A stretch of 64,000 bases of DNA from Staphylococcus muscae (GCF_003019275.1 NZ_CP027848.1:2031132-2095131), one strand, 5' to 3'; counted from the first letter of the stretch, positions 19,686 to 30,056 are shown. Program-made: numbers and translations. The notes: a model not told the origin generated them from the letters alone.

Positions 19686-20075
19686 ATGGTACTAATTAAC
19701 TTGCACATTATTAGTTTTATTATGCTATTGATACTATTTTATGCAACATATGAAAACTTTTCTAACAAACAAGGACCGACACCATTATTTAAATCATTGC
19801 ATATGACAATGCGTTTATTTATGGTTTTCGTGTTGATTACAGGTTTTTGGCTTATCGCTAAAGCATTTACAAGTGCAGATGCAAGTCACATGCTATTGAC
19901 ATTGAAAATGGTCGGTGGTCTGAGCATCATCGGTTTGATGGAAGTAACGATTGCACGTAAGAAGAAACAAGTTTCAAACCGTTCATTATTTATTTGGACG
20001 TGGGTTATTGTTGTGATAACAGCAATCTTGGGTACAATTTTACCTTGGGGACCAATTACTGCATTGTTCCACTAA
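19686..20075 (+). CDS. YisL-family (UPF0344) membrane protein
   Basis: A 129-residue protein with four predicted membrane helices: LINLHIISFIMLLILFYAT, MRLFMVFVLITGFWLIAKAF, LLTLKMVGGLSIIGLMEVTIA and LFIWTWVIVVITAILGTILPWG. The pattern, length and the GGxxIIGLMEVTIARKKK region fit the YisL/UPF0344 family of unknown role. The RBS AGGAGG lies 9 bases upstream. It stands between a small membrane protein and the convergent cdr gene, separated from the latter by a shared terminator. Confidence 0.82.
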   Translation: MVLINLHIISFIMLLILFYATYENFSNKQGPTPLFKSLHMTMRLFMVFVLITGFWLIAKAFTSADASHMLLTLKMVGGLSIIGLMEVTIARKKKQVSNRSLFIWTWVIVVITAILGTILPWGPITALFH

Positions 20076-20080
20076 AAAGT

Positions 20081-20135
20081 AAAACGTCATTTAGTCGCTC
20101 TTGTTGAAAGAACGAACTAAATGACGTTTTTTTTT
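20081..20135. terminator. Bidirectional terminator between the yisL-like gene and cdr
   Basis: A perfect 15-bp stem, AAAACGTCATTTAGT/ACTAAATGACGTTTT, with a 20-base loop. The plus strand continues in Ts, and the minus strand reads ...GTTTTACTTTTT. Confidence 0.88.
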
Positions 20136-20140
20136 AATGT

Positions 20141-21466
20141 TTATTGTCGTGCTTTATAACCAAGCATGTTGATTAAATCTTTTGGATGGCTGTATGGAGG
20201 AGCGTATGCAACTTCAAAAGCAGTGAGATCATCAATTGTTGCTCGATGCATCATCGCCATCGATAAAACGTCAATTCGTTTATCAACGCCGGTTATTCCA
20301 ACAGCTGCAGCACGTAAGAGACGACGTGATGTTTTATCATAATATGCACGTAAATGGACTGATGTATTGTTCGGATAATAGCCGGCGTGTGTACCGTTTT
20401 TCACCTCAACCATGTCATAGTCAAACTGTTCTAGGTCTTTCAGGGATACGCCAGAACTCGCTAATGTATAGTCAAAGAACTTTACAATACTTGCACCGAC
20501 AAAACCTTGAAAAACAACATCTTTGTTACCTGCAATTTGTTCAGCGATAATACTTGCACCACGATGTGCTCCCCAAGCGAGTGGTACGTGTGCGGGAAGG
20601 TCGACATGGCGATAATGGTTGGTCGCTATATCCCCCACAGCGTATACATTTGGGATATTCGTTTGAAAACGATTGTTGACGGGAACATAGCCCTTATCAT
20701 CTATTTCAATACCCGATGATTGTATGAACTCTGAATTAGGTAATACACCGACACCGGCAATAATCATATCATAATCTTCTACTGCACCAGATTTGAATGT
20801 CACTGTATGATCATTGATTGAAACGACTTCTTCATTCAAACGATAAGGAATATTACGTTTATCGAGTTCAGATAATATCACTGCGTTCATATCTTGATCC
20901 ATTAACTTATTGATCGCTTCAGAACGGTGAATGAGCGTAGGTGATAAGCCACGTTCATACATATTTTCGAGTAGTTCCAAACTTACATAACCTGCACCGA
21001 TGAGTAAGACGTTTTTCACTTGGTTTGTAGTGATATAGTCTTCAATTGCATCTGTATCCTCCATATTACGCAATGTGAAAAGATGTGGGACATCGAAGTC
21101 AAGATGTCGTGCTCGGGCACCTGGACTTAACACTAAAATATCATAATTATCTTTAACCAATTTGCCAGTTGTATGGTCTTTAATTTCGATGGTTTGGGAT
21201 TTCGTGTTAACACTAACAACTTCATGTTGTAGTTTCACAGTAATATTTTTCTTTTGTTTAAATTTTTCAGGCGTCATCGGCAAGAGTTGTTCACGTGATT
21301 CGACAACATTCCCAAGGTAATACGGTAAACCGCAATTAACAAAGCTCATATATCGATCCTTCTCATAGACAGTGATATCACTGTCTGGGTCTAAACGACG
21401 AATTTGACTAGCGCTTGTTGCACCACCGGCAACTGCGCCGACAACGATAATTTTTTGTTTCGACAT
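20141..21466 (-). CDS. cdr: CoA-disulfide reductase
   Basis: A 441-residue FAD- and NADPH-dependent enzyme of the single-cysteine pyridine-nucleotide disulfide oxidoreductase group. It reduces CoA disulfide and keeps coenzyme A, a main staphylococcal thiol, in reduced form. The FAD motif [17 protein letters not shown] is N-terminal. The single catalytic Cys is Cys45 in [10 protein letters not shown], a second Rossmann motif is [10 protein letters not shown], and the C-terminal dimerisation block ends [20 protein letters not shown]. The RBS AAGGAGG lies 8 bases from the ATG. It follows the HAD gene by 22 bases on the same strand, so the two are likely co-transcribed. Confidence 0.93.
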   Translation of the reverse strand: MSKQKIIVVGAVAGGATSASQIRRLDPDSDITVYEKDRYMSFVNCGLPYYLGNVVESREQLLPMTPEKFKQKKNITVKLQHEVVSVNTKSQTIEIKDHTTGKLVKDNYDILVLSPGARARHLDFDVPHLFTLRNMEDTDAIEDYITTNQVKNVLLIGAGYVSLELLENMYERGLSPTLIHRSEAINKLMDQDMNAVILSELDKRNIPYRLNEEVVSINDHTVTFKSGAVEDYDMIIAGVGVLPNSEFIQSSGIEIDDKGYVPVNNRFQTNIPNVYAVGDIATNHYRHVDLPAHVPLAWGAHRGASIIAEQIAGNKDVVFQGFVGASIVKFFDYTLASSGVSLKDLEQFDYDMVEVKNGTHAGYYPNNTSVHLRAYYDKTSRRLLRAAAVGITGVDKRIDVLSMAMMHRATIDDLTAFEVAYAPPYSHPKDLINMLGYKARQ

Positions 21467-21488
21467 CTGTTCATCCTCCTTATATATC

Positions 21489-22307
21489 TTATTTAGGAAT
21501 ATTTAATTGGAAAAAATTATTCAAATAAATACCAATACCTTCTTCGTTGTTCGAAAGCGTTGTGTCATTGGCAATGATTTTCAGGTCGTAGATGGCATTA
21601 CCCATTGCTATGCCATGTTTTGCATATTTAATCATCTCAAGATCGTTATCTTCATCTCCAAATGCGATGATTTCATTACGCTCAATCCCGAGATGCTTGC
21701 GTACGATATCGATACCGACTGCCTTACTAATACCGCGTTTAACAATTTCAATGACTGGAAAAGGGGCTCCCCAACGTCTGTGTTCAATATTTTCGGCGTA
21801 AAAACGTGTTAAAACTTGCTTCACACGAGGAATCATATGTTCTTCAGCTTCAATTAAGAGACTGGTTGGGTCTTCGTGTAATAATGTTTCGAGATCACCT
21901 ACTTTGATATTCGGATTCCCCATACTAAAGCCATCGAATAAGCGATTGTCAGGGCGATCAATATAGACTTGATCACCTACTTCAGCAATCATATTCTGAA
22001 TGTCCATTTTTTTTAAAGTTTCAATAATACTTGTTGCGATGCCTTCATCTAAGCGTTCATGATAAGTTGGAAAGTTGTGATCACCTGGATGATGGATATA
22101 TGCCCCATTAAAGTTGACGATAGGGGTGTCTAGTTCTAACTGGTCGTAGTAGAGCTTGCTTGCACGATAAGGACGACCTGTCGCAATCATTAAGGCATGA
22201 CCTTGTGCTTGTAAGGTTTTTAATACGCGAAATGTATATGGTGGAATTTCTTTACTGTCATTTAATAAAGTTCCATCTAAATCTAAACAAATTAAGTGTT
22301 TTTTCAT
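21489..22307 (-). CDS. Cof-type HAD-superfamily phosphatase
   Basis: A 272-residue HAD IIB hydrolase. Motif I is [11 protein letters not shown] at the N-terminus, motif II is MIATGRP, the C2B cap lies in the middle, motif III Lys is within [10 protein letters not shown], and motif IV is [25 protein letters not shown]. Enzymes of this type dephosphorylate small sugar phosphates, flavin or PLP; the substrate here is not predictable. The RBS (TTAGGAG) lies before the ATG. It is upstream of cdr by 22 bases on the minus strand and divergent from sufT. Confidence 0.88.
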   Translation of the reverse strand: MKKHLICLDLDGTLLNDSKEIPPYTFRVLKTLQAQGHALMIATGRPYRASKLYYDQLELDTPIVNFNGAYIHHPGDHNFPTYHERLDEGIATSIIETLKKMDIQNMIAEVGDQVYIDRPDNRLFDGFSMGNPNIKVGDLETLLHEDPTSLLIEAEEHMIPRVKQVLTRFYAENIEHRRWGAPFPVIEIVKRGISKAVGIDIVRKHLGIERNEIIAFGDEDNDLEMIKYAKHGIAMGNAIYDLKIIANDTTLSNNEEGIGIYLNNFFQLNIPK

Positions 22308-22418
22308 GTTATGCTCCTAAATTCTAAAGTTCAGTTTATGAATATCATAGCATTTTATTGTAGAAATGTAATGATTTTGATATATTGATAGTAATGATAA
22401 AAAAAGAGGTGAATAGGC

Positions 22419-22727
22419 ATGGAAGAAGCATTACAAGATAGTATTTTAGGCGCATTGGAAAACGTTATTGACCCAGAGCTTGGTATCGATATCGTAAACC
22501 TTGGCCTTGTTTATAAAGTTGACTTAAACGATGATGGATTATGTACAGTTGAAATGACATTGACATCAATCGGTTGCCCAATGGGACCACAAATCGTGGA
22601 TCAAGTTAAAACAGCGTTAGGTGAGTTACCTGAGATTAAGGAAACAGAAGTTAACATCGTATGGAATCCACCATGGAACAAAGATATGATGTCTCGTTAC
22701 GCTAAAATTGCATTAGGTGTTAGCTAA
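22419..22727 (+). CDS. sufT: Iron-sulfur cluster assembly factor SufT (MIP18/DUF59 family)
   Basis: A 102-residue single-domain DUF59 protein. It has the family signatures ENVIDPELGIDIVNLGLVY and TLTSIGCPMGPQIVDQV, the latter with the conserved Cys, and ends near WNPPWNKDMMS. In S. aureus the homologous SufT aids maturation of iron-sulfur proteins such as aconitase. The RBS AGAGGTG lies 8 bases before the ATG. It is a single-gene unit with a terminator 40 bases downstream. Confidence 0.87.
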   Translation: MEEALQDSILGALENVIDPELGIDIVNLGLVYKVDLNDDGLCTVEMTLTSIGCPMGPQIVDQVKTALGELPEIKETEVNIVWNPPWNKDMMSRYAKIALGVS

Positions 22728-22770
22728 TTAATAGTTAATATAACTCAATCATTCATAACAATCTTGGCGA

Positions 22771-22808
22771 AGAACTGAACTTAAACAAAAGTTTCAGTTC
22801 TTTTTTTA
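22771..22808 (+). terminator. Terminator after sufT
   Basis: AGAACTGAAC and GTTTCAGTTCT pair with one bulge around an A-rich loop, followed by TTTTTTT. Confidence 0.78.
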
Positions 22809-22909
22809 GGAATAGTGCCGTCTCTTATTCATGACCTTAATCATCATCAATTGCAAGATTGTATAAAGTATGAATAGATTAAAATTATAATTAAGAAAGA
22901 ATGATCAAC

Positions 22910-24727
22910 ATGTGGAATTTTTCCAAAATGCCTCAAAAACAACTCTCAACACGTTATATGCCGGGTCTTGATGGCTTGCGTGCAATTGCAGTAGTCGCAG
23001 TCATTATCTACCATTTCAACCCGCAATGGTTACCGGGTGGTTTTTTAGGTGTAGACACTTTCTTTGTCATTTCAGGATATTTAATCACGAGTCTGTTGTT
23101 GACAGAGTATCATAATACACAACGTATTGATCTTATATCTTTTTGGATGAGACGTTTAAAAAGATTGTTACCAGCAGTTATTTTCTTAATAATGTCTGTA
23201 CTCATACTGACTTTAATGATAGTACCTTCCGAAATTAAAGCTGTGCGTGGAGATGCATTTGCGGCACTTTTTTACGTCAGTAACTGGTGGTATATCTTCC
23301 AAGATGTTGACTATTTTGCCCAATTTGAAGTCGCACCGCTCAAACATTTGTGGTCTTTAGCGATTGAAGAACAATTCTATTTGTTCTTCCCAATACTACT
23401 CTTCATGTTACTTCGTTATGTAAAACGTCTAAAACCCATCCTATACACTATGATTGGATTTATCGTAATGTCAATCATCACAATGGGTATTTTATACGAA
23501 CCACATGGCAATGTTGCACGTGTTTATTTTGGAACAGATACACGCTTACAAACAATGTTACTTGGTGTTATACTGGCATTCGTTTGGCCCGCATTTAAAC
23601 TGCGTATGCAAACAGCAAGACAACCTCGAATGATCATAGACGGACTAGGTGTCTTGTCATTAGTCGGTTTGTTTCTTTGTTTTCGATTCGTGAATGAATC
23701 ACAAAACGCATTATACTTTGGTGGATTTGGGCTGATTAGTTTACTGACGCTTTTCATAATTGCAAGTGCAGTCATGCCAAGTGGCCTTTTTGCAAAAGGA
23801 TTAGCAAATCCATTATTTTTATACATTGGTTCAAGGTCATATAGTTTATATCTTTGGCATTATCCTGTTATTGTCTTAATGCATCATCATTTTGTGCAAG
23901 GACAAATTCCTATGTTTGTATATGTCATTGATGCACTATTAATCGTGATAATGGCAGAGTTTTCTTATCGATATGTCGAAACACCTTTCCGTCGTTCAGG
24001 GTTCAAGATATTTGATTTCCGTCATTTGAAACAATGGCGTTTGCTGAACGTGAAACGTGCATGGCTTATGATTATTTTACTCGTACCATCAGTGGTAATT
24101 TTATCAGGTGTGTTCAATGGACTTGCTAAAGACAACACACACACGACTGCGATTAATACAGAAGACATGAAACAATATATGACAGTCCCGATTCCTTTAG
24201 GTGATATGAAAATAGATGGATTAGAAGTGAAAGGGCAGACTTCACCATATGCCAACTGGAAACCACTACTCATCGGTGATTCTGTTATGGTAGATATCGG
24301 TGATGCTTTTAAGGAAAAGGTAGCGAATGCGAGCATCAATGGGCTGATAGGGCGTCAACTGGTACAAGCGATTCCACTCATTCGAGAAGATTACCCTGAT
24401 TATCGAGAAAAAGATGATATGGTCGTCCTGCAACTCGGAACGAATGGAGACTTTACTGATGAGCAACTCGATACACTGTTAGATCTTTTAGGGGAGTCTC
24501 AAATATATTTAGTAAATACAAGTGTGCCCCGTGATTATCAAGCGCATGTGAACGAATTGCTTAAACAAGCTGCGAAAAATCGTGATAATGTTCATCTTGT
24601 TGATTGGCATGCGAGGTCACAAGAGCATACAGAATATTTTGCGCCAGATGGTATTCATTTGGAAGCAGAGGGTGTAAAAGCATTAATTGATGAAATCATT
24701 CAAACAATAAAAGCACATCAAAAATAA
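22910..24727 (+). CDS. OatA-like membrane acyltransferase with SGNH domain
   Basis: A protein of about 605 residues with an N-terminal acyltransferase-3 membrane domain and an extracellular SGNH-hydrolase domain. The membrane part opens with YMPGLDGLRAIAVVAVIIYHF and contains GVDTFFVISGYLI and the RYVETPFRR end box. The C-terminal part has LIGDSVMVDIGDAF (nucleophile Ser), QLGTNG and PDGIHL. This architecture O-acetylates extracytoplasmic glycans, as OatA does for muramic acid. Staphylococci commonly carry two such proteins, and this position matches the less-studied one, so I do not assign the name oatA. An ATG at 22901 is equally possible; the SD is weak for both. Confidence 0.85.
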   Translation: MWNFSKMPQKQLSTRYMPGLDGLRAIAVVAVIIYHFNPQWLPGGFLGVDTFFVISGYLITSLLLTEYHNTQRIDLISFWMRRLKRLLPAVIFLIMSVLILTLMIVPSEIKAVRGDAFAALFYVSNWWYIFQDVDYFAQFEVAPLKHLWSLAIEEQFYLFFPILLFMLLRYVKRLKPILYTMIGFIVMSIITMGILYEPHGNVARVYFGTDTRLQTMLLGVILAFVWPAFKLRMQTARQPRMIIDGLGVLSLVGLFLCFRFVNESQNALYFGGFGLISLLTLFIIASAVMPSGLFAKGLANPLFLYIGSRSYSLYLWHYPVIVLMHHHFVQGQIPMFVYVIDALLIVIMAEFSYRYVETPFRRSGFKIFDFRHLKQWRLLNVKRAWLMIILLVPSVVILSGVFNGLAKDNTHTTAINTEDMKQYMTVPIPLGDMKIDGLEVKGQTSPYANWKPLLIGDSVMVDIGDAFKEKVANASINGLIGRQLVQAIPLIREDYPDYREKDDMVVLQLGTNGDFTDEQLDTLLDLLGESQIYLVNTSVPRDYQAHVNELLKQAAKNRDNVHLVDWHARSQEHTEYFAPDGIHLEAEGVKALIDEIIQTIKAHQK

Positions 24728-24735
24728 GCATTGAG

Positions 24736-24783
24736 AAGGATAGATATCAGGTGGATTTTCCATTTTAATATCTATCCTTTTTT
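24736..24783 (+). terminator. Terminator after the acyltransferase gene
   Basis: AAGGATAGATAT and ATATCTATCCTT form a 12-bp stem with a 20-base loop, followed by TTTT. Confidence 0.83.
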
Positions 24784-24784
24784 G

Positions 24785-24813
24785 TTGATTTTTAAAAATA
24801 TCGGGCGTATAAT
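24785..24813 (+). promoter_or_regulatory. Predicted clpB promoter
   Basis: TTGATT, 17 bases, TATAAT: a near-consensus sigma-A promoter 65 bases before the clpB start. Confidence 0.75.
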
Positions 24814-24821
24814 ATAGTTAA

Positions 24822-24850
24822 GGTCAAAGAAAGTCAAAGTCAAATTGACC
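24822..24850 (+). promoter_or_regulatory. CtsR operator of clpB
   Basis: GGTCAAAGAAAGTCAAA (24822-24838) matches the CtsR heptad-repeat consensus, GGTCAAA N3 GGTCAAA, with one change. It is directly followed by GTCAAATTGACC, which adds a third direct and one inverted half-site. The cluster starts 8 bases after the -10, over the transcription start, as expected for repression of a class III heat-shock gene. Confidence 0.88.
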
Positions 24851-24877
24851 TATTTTGAAATAAAGGAGTGACGCATT

Positions 24878-27490
24878 TTGGATATTAATCAGATGACGCA
24901 TTCTATACAAAATGCTTTACAAAAAGCGATTGAATCAACACAAACTTATCAATTAACAAATATTGAAACAGAAGCTGTACTGAAAGCAGTTCTTGAAGCA
25001 GATGAGAGTTTATACAAAACAATTTTAGAACGTGCAGAAATAGATACAGAGGCACTTGCCAAAGCGTATGATAAAAAATTAACACAATATCCTAAGGTAA
25101 CAGGTGATAATGTTCAGTATGGGCAATATTTATCGCCAAAGACAAATACATTATTTAATAAAGCAGAAGAACAGATGAAAGCATATGATGATCAATTCAT
25201 CTCTATGGAACACATGTTGTTAGCTGCGATGGAAGTAGACGAAACAACCGCATCGTTTGTTGAATATAAAGAACAAGTGATTAAAGAAATTATAAAAAAA
25301 GTCAGAGGGGGAAACCATGTGACAACACAAAATCCTGAAGTGAACTATGAAGCATTATCAAAATATGGACGTGATTTAGTAGAAGAAGTACGTAAGGGCA
25401 ACATGGATCCGGTTATTGGTCGTGACGAAGAAATTCGTAACACAATTCGTATTTTAAGCAGAAAAACAAAAAACAACCCAGTTTTAATCGGTGAACCGGG
25501 TGTAGGTAAAACAGCAATCGTTGAAGGATTGGCACAACGTATTGTAAAAAAAGACGTACCAGATTCATTACTCGACAAAACTGTTTTTGAACTCGATTTA
25601 AGTGCATTAGTTGCGGGTGCAAAATATCGTGGTGAATTTGAAGAACGATTGAAAGCCGTTTTGAAAGAAGTAAAAGACTCAGATGGCCGTATCTTATTAT
25701 TTATTGATGAAATTCATATGCTCGTTGGTGCAGGGAAAACTGACGGTGCAATGGATGCCGGGAATATGTTGAAGCCAATGCTTGCACGTGGAGAATTGCA
25801 TTGCATTGGTGCGACAACGTTAAACGAATATCGTGAATATATTGAAAAAGATTCTGCCTTAGAGCGTCGTTTCCAAAAAGTGAATGTGAAAGAGCCAAAC
25901 ATTGATGATACGATATCAATATTACGTGGCTTGAAAGAACGCTATGAAGTCCATCATGGGGTTCGCATTCAAGACCGTGCATTGGTTGCAGCTGCAGAAT
26001 TATCTGATCGCTATATTACCGACCGCTTTTTACCAGACAAGGCGATTGACTTAGTAGACCAAGCTTCGGCGACGATTCGTACAGAAATGGGATCTAATCC
26101 AACAGAACTCGACCAAGCAAATCGTCGTGTGATGCAGCTGGAAATAGAAGAAAATGCATTGAAGAAAGAGTCGGATGAAGCGAGCCGTGTACGTCTCCAA
26201 GAACTACAAGAAGAACTCGCTGAAGAGAAAGAAAAACAAGCACAATTACAAGCACGTGTAGAACAAGAGAAAGAAAAAATTGCGAAAGTCCAAGAAAAAC
26301 GTGCAGAATTAGATGAAAGTCGTAAAGCATTGGAAGATGCAGAAAATAATTATGACTTGGAAAAAGCAGCTGTGTTACAACATGGTAAAATCCCACAATT
26401 AGAAAAAGAATTAAAAGAACTGGAAGCCGCCTTCCAAGAAGCACAAGGTGAAGACAATGATCGTATTATCCGAGAAGTCGTAACAGATGAAGAAATTGGA
26501 GAAATTGTCAGTCAATGGACAGGTATTCCAGTATCCAAATTAGTAGAAACAGAACGAGAAAAACTATTGAACTTATCGGATATTTTACATCAACGTGTGG
26601 TTGGTCAAGATCGTGCTGTTGATCTAGTATCAGATGCGGTTGTACGTGCCAGAGCAGGTATTAAAGATCCAAGTCGTCCAATCGGTTCATTCTTATTCTT
26701 AGGGCCAACAGGTGTCGGTAAAACAGAACTTGCCAAATCACTTGCATCAACGTTATTTGATTCTGAAAAACATATGATTCGTATTGACATGAGTGAATAT
26801 ATGGAGAAACATGCCGTATCTCGATTGATTGGAGCACCTCCAGGATACGTTGGTCATGACGAAGGCGGTCAATTAACTGAAGCAGTTAGACGCAATCCAT
26901 ATTCAGTCATCTTATTAGATGAAGTTGAAAAAGCACATACAGATGTTTTCAACGTTCTATTACAAATATTAGATGAAGGTCGCTTAACTGACTCTAAAGG
27001 ACGCAGTGTAGACTTTAAAAACACCATTATCATTATGACAAGTAATATTGGTTCACAGATTCTGCTTGAAAATGTCAAAAATGAAGGAGCCATTACGGAA
27101 GAAACAGAAAAAGCAGTGATGCAAAGTTTAAATGCTTACTTCAAACCAGAAATTTTAAATCGTATGGATGATATCGTATTATTCCGACCATTATCTGTTG
27201 ATGATATGCAAATGATTGTTGATAAAATCCTAACAAACTTAAATATGCGTTTAATGGATCAACGCATTACCTTAGACTTAACGGATGAAGCGAAAAAATG
27301 GATGGGTGAAACAGCTTATGAACCAGAATATGGTGCACGTCCATTGAAACGTTTCGTACAACGTCATGTGGAAACACCATTAGCACGCCTAATTATTAAA
27401 GACAACTTGCAAGAAGGTACACATGTGCATGGTTATTTACAAGATAGTGCTATTTATTTTGACATAGAGAAACCATCTGAAATTGAATAA
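24878..27490 (+). CDS. clpB: ATP-dependent disaggregase ClpB
   Basis: An 870-residue Hsp100 chaperone that, with DnaK, resolubilises aggregated proteins. It has an N domain, AAA-1 with Walker A GEPGVGKT (about residue 206), a long coiled-coil middle domain rich in Glu/Lys (about 400-530), and AAA-2 with GPTGVGKT (about residue 609) and the Walker [12 protein letters not shown]. There is no ClpP-binding IGF loop seen in ClpC/ClpX. The start is TTG at 24878, fixed by AAAGGAGTG 7 bases upstream and by the lack of a better ATG. The CtsR boxes show heat-shock control, and a terminator follows. Confidence 0.96.
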   Translation: MDINQMTHSIQNALQKAIESTQTYQLTNIETEAVLKAVLEADESLYKTILERAEIDTEALAKAYDKKLTQYPKVTGDNVQYGQYLSPKTNTLFNKAEEQMKAYDDQFISMEHMLLAAMEVDETTASFVEYKEQVIKEIIKKVRGGNHVTTQNPEVNYEALSKYGRDLVEEVRKGNMDPVIGRDEEIRNTIRILSRKTKNNPVLIGEPGVGKTAIVEGLAQRIVKKDVPDSLLDKTVFELDLSALVAGAKYRGEFEERLKAVLKEVKDSDGRILLFIDEIHMLVGAGKTDGAMDAGNMLKPMLARGELHCIGATTLNEYREYIEKDSALERRFQKVNVKEPNIDDTISILRGLKERYEVHHGVRIQDRALVAAAELSDRYITDRFLPDKAIDLVDQASATIRTEMGSNPTELDQANRRVMQLEIEENALKKESDEASRVRLQELQEELAEEKEKQAQLQARVEQEKEKIAKVQEKRAELDESRKALEDAENNYDLEKAAVLQHGKIPQLEKELKELEAAFQEAQGEDNDRIIREVVTDEEIGEIVSQWTGIPVSKLVETEREKLLNLSDILHQRVVGQDRAVDLVSDAVVRARAGIKDPSRPIGSFLFLGPTGVGKTELAKSLASTLFDSEKHMIRIDMSEYMEKHAVSRLIGAPPGYVGHDEGGQLTEAVRRNPYSVILLDEVEKAHTDVFNVLLQILDEGRLTDSKGRSVDFKNTIIIMTSNIGSQILLENVKNEGAITEETEKAVMQSLNAYFKPEILNRMDDIVLFRPLSVDDMQMIVDKILTNLNMRLMDQRITLDLTDEAKKWMGETAYEPEYGARPLKRFVQRHVETPLARLIIKDNLQEGTHVHGYLQDSAIYFDIEKPSEIE

Positions 27491-27497
27491 TAGAATA

Positions 27498-27529
27498 AAG
27501 GCGTATGCGTATATCGTGTACGTCTTTTT
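27498..27529 (+). terminator. Terminator after clpB
   Basis: GGCGTATGCG and CGTGTACGTC form a 10-bp stem including three G-U pairs with a 5-base loop, then TTTTT. It lies 9 bases after the stop. Confidence 0.7.
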
Positions 27530-27817
27530 ACTGTCATGAAATCATTAAATTTGAGCAGTGTTTGTAAGTAAGAATAGTATTGTTTAAGAAATGAGTTATT
27601 ATTTTAATTTATACATAATGTTTAAAGTGATGATATGAAATCGAATGTTTCCGAACTTTATTCTTATTCTAGTATATAAATTTTTATTAAACTCGTTATG
27701 TTATAATAACAAGCAGGGTTAAATATAAATATATTTTTATCAGGACAATAACTTATTAGTGATGTTCTAAAATAATATTTTGACTCAACCCAAAATATAC
27801 ATATAAGGGTGATGTAG
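27530..27817. other. AT-rich spacer before the acid phosphatase gene
   Basis: A long AT-rich leader. A TATAAT at 27712-27717 lacks a good -35. No further ORF with an SD, no strong hairpin and no recognisable operator is visible. Confidence 0.3.
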
Positions 27818-28705
27818 ATGAATCAATGGACAAAAACTTCAGCGGTACTTTTGGCGTTAGGTCTTGTGACAACATCTGTACCACATGATGCACAAGCTGG
27901 AAGTGATGTCGCCGTACAACAGCAGCAAATGACTGAGGAAGATGCAACAGCACAATTAGCTTCACAAAATATGATGGGCGTGGCTTGGTATCAAAATTCT
28001 GCTGAAGCTAAGGCACTATATGCACAAGGTTACAATTCAGCGAAAGAAGCACTAGATGAACAAATTAAAAAACATAAAGGCGGGAAAAAGCTAGCCATTG
28101 CTTTAGATATTGATGAAACGGTATTAGATAACTCACCATATCAAGCATATAATACATTGCAAGGTGCATCATTCCCTGATGGTTGGCATGAATGGGTACA
28201 ATCAGCGCAAGCAAAACCTGTTTATGGGGCAAAAGATTTCTTGAAATATGCAGATGAGCACGATGTAGAAATTTTTTATGTCTCAGATCGTTCTCATGAA
28301 GAAGACCTTCAAGCAACGATTAAAAACTTAAAACAACAAGGTTTACCACAATCTGATGAAGCACATGTATTGCTTAAAAAAGAAGGGGAACATGGCAAAA
28401 CAGAACGCCGTGATCGCATTAAAACAGAATATCGCCTTGTACAATTATTCGGTGACAACTTGTTAGATTTTGATGAGCCGAAAGTAGCGACACTTGAAGG
28501 ACGTGAAACATTCGTAAAACAACATGAAGATGATTTTGGTAGCAGATATATCATCTTCCCGAATCCAATGTACGGTAGTTGGGAAGCCACTTTATACAAC
28601 AACGACTACAGCATCAGCGCTGAGCAAAAATCTGAATTACGTCAATCATCCATTACTTACTTTGACCCAGAAACACAACAGTTGAAACAAGGTGCAGTTA
28701 AATAA
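27818..28705 (+). CDS. Secreted acid phosphatase, 5'-nucleotidase e(P4)-like
   Basis: A 295-residue HAD class III acid phosphatase. Residues 1-27 form a signal peptide ending DAQAG; there is no lipobox Cys, so unlike Haemophilus e(P4) the protein would be cut by signal peptidase I and released. The catalytic motif ALDIDETVLDN is near residue 97, a second acidic motif is FYVSDRS, and the DxxxD-type motif is LFGDNLLDFDE. Such enzymes release phosphate from nucleotides and other monoesters at the cell surface. The SD is AAGGGTGATG close to the ATG. It lies between clpB and yjzD, each separated by terminators, and is an independent cistron. Confidence 0.88.
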   Translation: MNQWTKTSAVLLALGLVTTSVPHDAQAGSDVAVQQQQMTEEDATAQLASQNMMGVAWYQNSAEAKALYAQGYNSAKEALDEQIKKHKGGKKLAIALDIDETVLDNSPYQAYNTLQGASFPDGWHEWVQSAQAKPVYGAKDFLKYADEHDVEIFYVSDRSHEEDLQATIKNLKQQGLPQSDEAHVLLKKEGEHGKTERRDRIKTEYRLVQLFGDNLLDFDEPKVATLEGRETFVKQHEDDFGSRYIIFPNPMYGSWEATLYNNDYSISAEQKSELRQSSITYFDPETQQLKQGAVK

Positions 28706-28713
28706 TTTATTAA

Positions 28714-28749
28714 AAAAGCCATTGCGTTGAGAAAAACGCAATGGCTTTT
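28714..28749. terminator. Bidirectional terminator between the acid phosphatase gene and yjzD
   Basis: A perfect 15-bp stem, AAAAGCCATTGCGTT/AACGCAATGGCTTTT, with a 6-base loop. The convergent yjzD-like gene stops 5 bases beyond it. Confidence 0.88.
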
Positions 28750-28753
28750 AACA

Positions 28754-28948
28754 TTAATGTGAGTCGGTTACTTGATTCGTTGGTGTTGATCCGACTGTAT
28801 CTAAGATTAAGATAATGACAAAAACAAAAGCTGCTAATGCGATAGGTGTGACTACATTAAGTGGTCCGCCACCGCCTAAGCTATTTAGTACGAAGTTCAC
28901 CATCTCAAATAATACAACAGCCCAGATAAACGTAATGATATATTTCAT
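28754..28948 (-). CDS. YjzD-like (DUF2929) small membrane protein
   Basis: A 64-residue protein with two hydrophobic helices (MKYIITFIWAVVLFEMVNFVL and VVTPIALAAFVFVIILILDTV) split by a glycine-rich turn (SLGGGGPLN). This matches the DUF2929/YjzD family found beside fabH-fabF in Bacillus and Staphylococcus. The ATG at 28948 has GGAGGCG 8 bases upstream; a longer frame reaching 29020 lacks an SD. It is divergent from fabH. Co-location with fatty acid synthesis genes is conserved, but the function is unknown. Confidence 0.82.
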   Translation of the reverse strand: MKYIITFIWAVVLFEMVNFVLNSLGGGGPLNVVTPIALAAFVFVIILILDTVGSTPTNQVTDSH

Positions 28949-29029
28949 TATGTACACGCCTCCATTTTTGCTGATAGTGTTATTATAAAGCTCTTTTGTG
29001 CAATTGTATAGTGTCGCCATGTGTATCGC

Positions 29030-29074
29030 TTGTCAACTTTTAGTACCTTGTGTTAAATTAATACCTGGTATTAA
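29030..29074 (+). promoter_or_regulatory. fabH promoter with two FapR boxes
   Basis: The promoter is TTGTCA (29030-29035), 17 bases, TTAAAT (29053-29058). One FapR-like box, TTAGTACCTTGTGTTAA (29040-29056), lies in the spacer. A second, TTAATACCTGGTATTAA (29058-29074), is a near-perfect palindrome fitting the known FapR operator and overlaps the -10 and start. This predicts repression by FapR relieved by malonyl-CoA/malonyl-ACP. Confidence 0.88.
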
Positions 29075-29098
29075 AAAATAAAAGAAGGTGTTCAAACC

Positions 29099-30040
29099 AT
29101 GAATGTAGGAATTAAAGGATTTGGCGCTTATGTTCCAGAACGTGTGGTTGATAATCGTTATTTTGAAGCATATCTTGATACATCAGATGAATGGATTTCA
29201 CAAATGACTGGTATTAAAGAACGTCGCTGGGCGGATAAAGAACAAGATACATCAGATCTCGCATATGAAGCGAGTGTGAGGGCAATAAAAGATGCAGGTA
29301 TACAACCGGAAGATGTGGACATGGTTATTGTTGCAACATCAACGGGGGATCATCGCTTTCCAACAGTTGCAAATAAGTTACAAGAACGCTTAGGATTATC
29401 TAAAGTAGCGTCTATGGACCAACTTGCTGCGTGTACAGGCTTTATGTATAGCATTGTGACTGCAAGAGCGTTTATACTATCAGGAGATTATAAAAATATT
29501 TTAGTTGTAGGTGCAGAAAAGTTATCTAAAATTACAGATTTGAATGATCGTGGCACTGCCATTTTATTTGGAGATGGTGCAGGGGCTGCTATTATTGGCG
29601 AAGTGTCTGGAAATCGTGGTATTCTAAGCTATGAAGTGGGTTCAGATGGTATTGGCGGAAAGTACTTATATCAAGAACAAGAAACAGACATGATTCGTAT
29701 GAATGGACGTGAAGTTTTTAAATTTGCTGTACGTGTGATGGGAGAGTCTTCAGCACGAGTAGTAGAAAAGGCAGAACTTACTGCGGACGATATTGATATG
29801 TTTATTCCACATCAAGCGAATATTCGTATTATGGAATCAGCACGTCAACGATTAGGTTTACCAAAAGAAAAAATGAGCGTATCAGTGGATAAATATGGAA
29901 ATACCTCTGCTGCATCAATTCCACTTAGCATTGATTTAGAATTAAAGAATAATCGTATTAAAGACGATGATATTTTAGTTCTAGTTGGATTTGGTGGCGG
30001 ACTTACATGGGGTTCAATGGTTATTCGCTGGGGGAAATAA
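29099..30040 (+). CDS. fabH: 3-oxoacyl-ACP synthase III (FabH)
   Basis: A 313-residue condensing enzyme that starts fatty acid synthesis by joining an acyl-CoA primer with malonyl-ACP. The triad is visible: Cys112 in LAACTGF, His in [10 protein letters not shown] and Asn in [10 protein letters not shown]. In staphylococci the enzyme favours branched primers. The RBS (AAGAAGGTG) lies before the ATG. It is the first gene of fabH-fabF, separated by 16 bases from fabF, under a promoter with two FapR boxes. Confidence 0.97.
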   Translation: MNVGIKGFGAYVPERVVDNRYFEAYLDTSDEWISQMTGIKERRWADKEQDTSDLAYEASVRAIKDAGIQPEDVDMVIVATSTGDHRFPTVANKLQERLGLSKVASMDQLAACTGFMYSIVTARAFILSGDYKNILVVGAEKLSKITDLNDRGTAILFGDGAGAAIIGEVSGNRGILSYEVGSDGIGGKYLYQEQETDMIRMNGREVFKFAVRVMGESSARVVEKAELTADDIDMFIPHQANIRIMESARQRLGLPKEKMSVSVDKYGNTSAASIPLSIDLELKNNRIKDDDILVLVGFGGGLTWGSMVIRWGK

Positions 30041-30056
30041 ATGAGGAGGAAACGCA

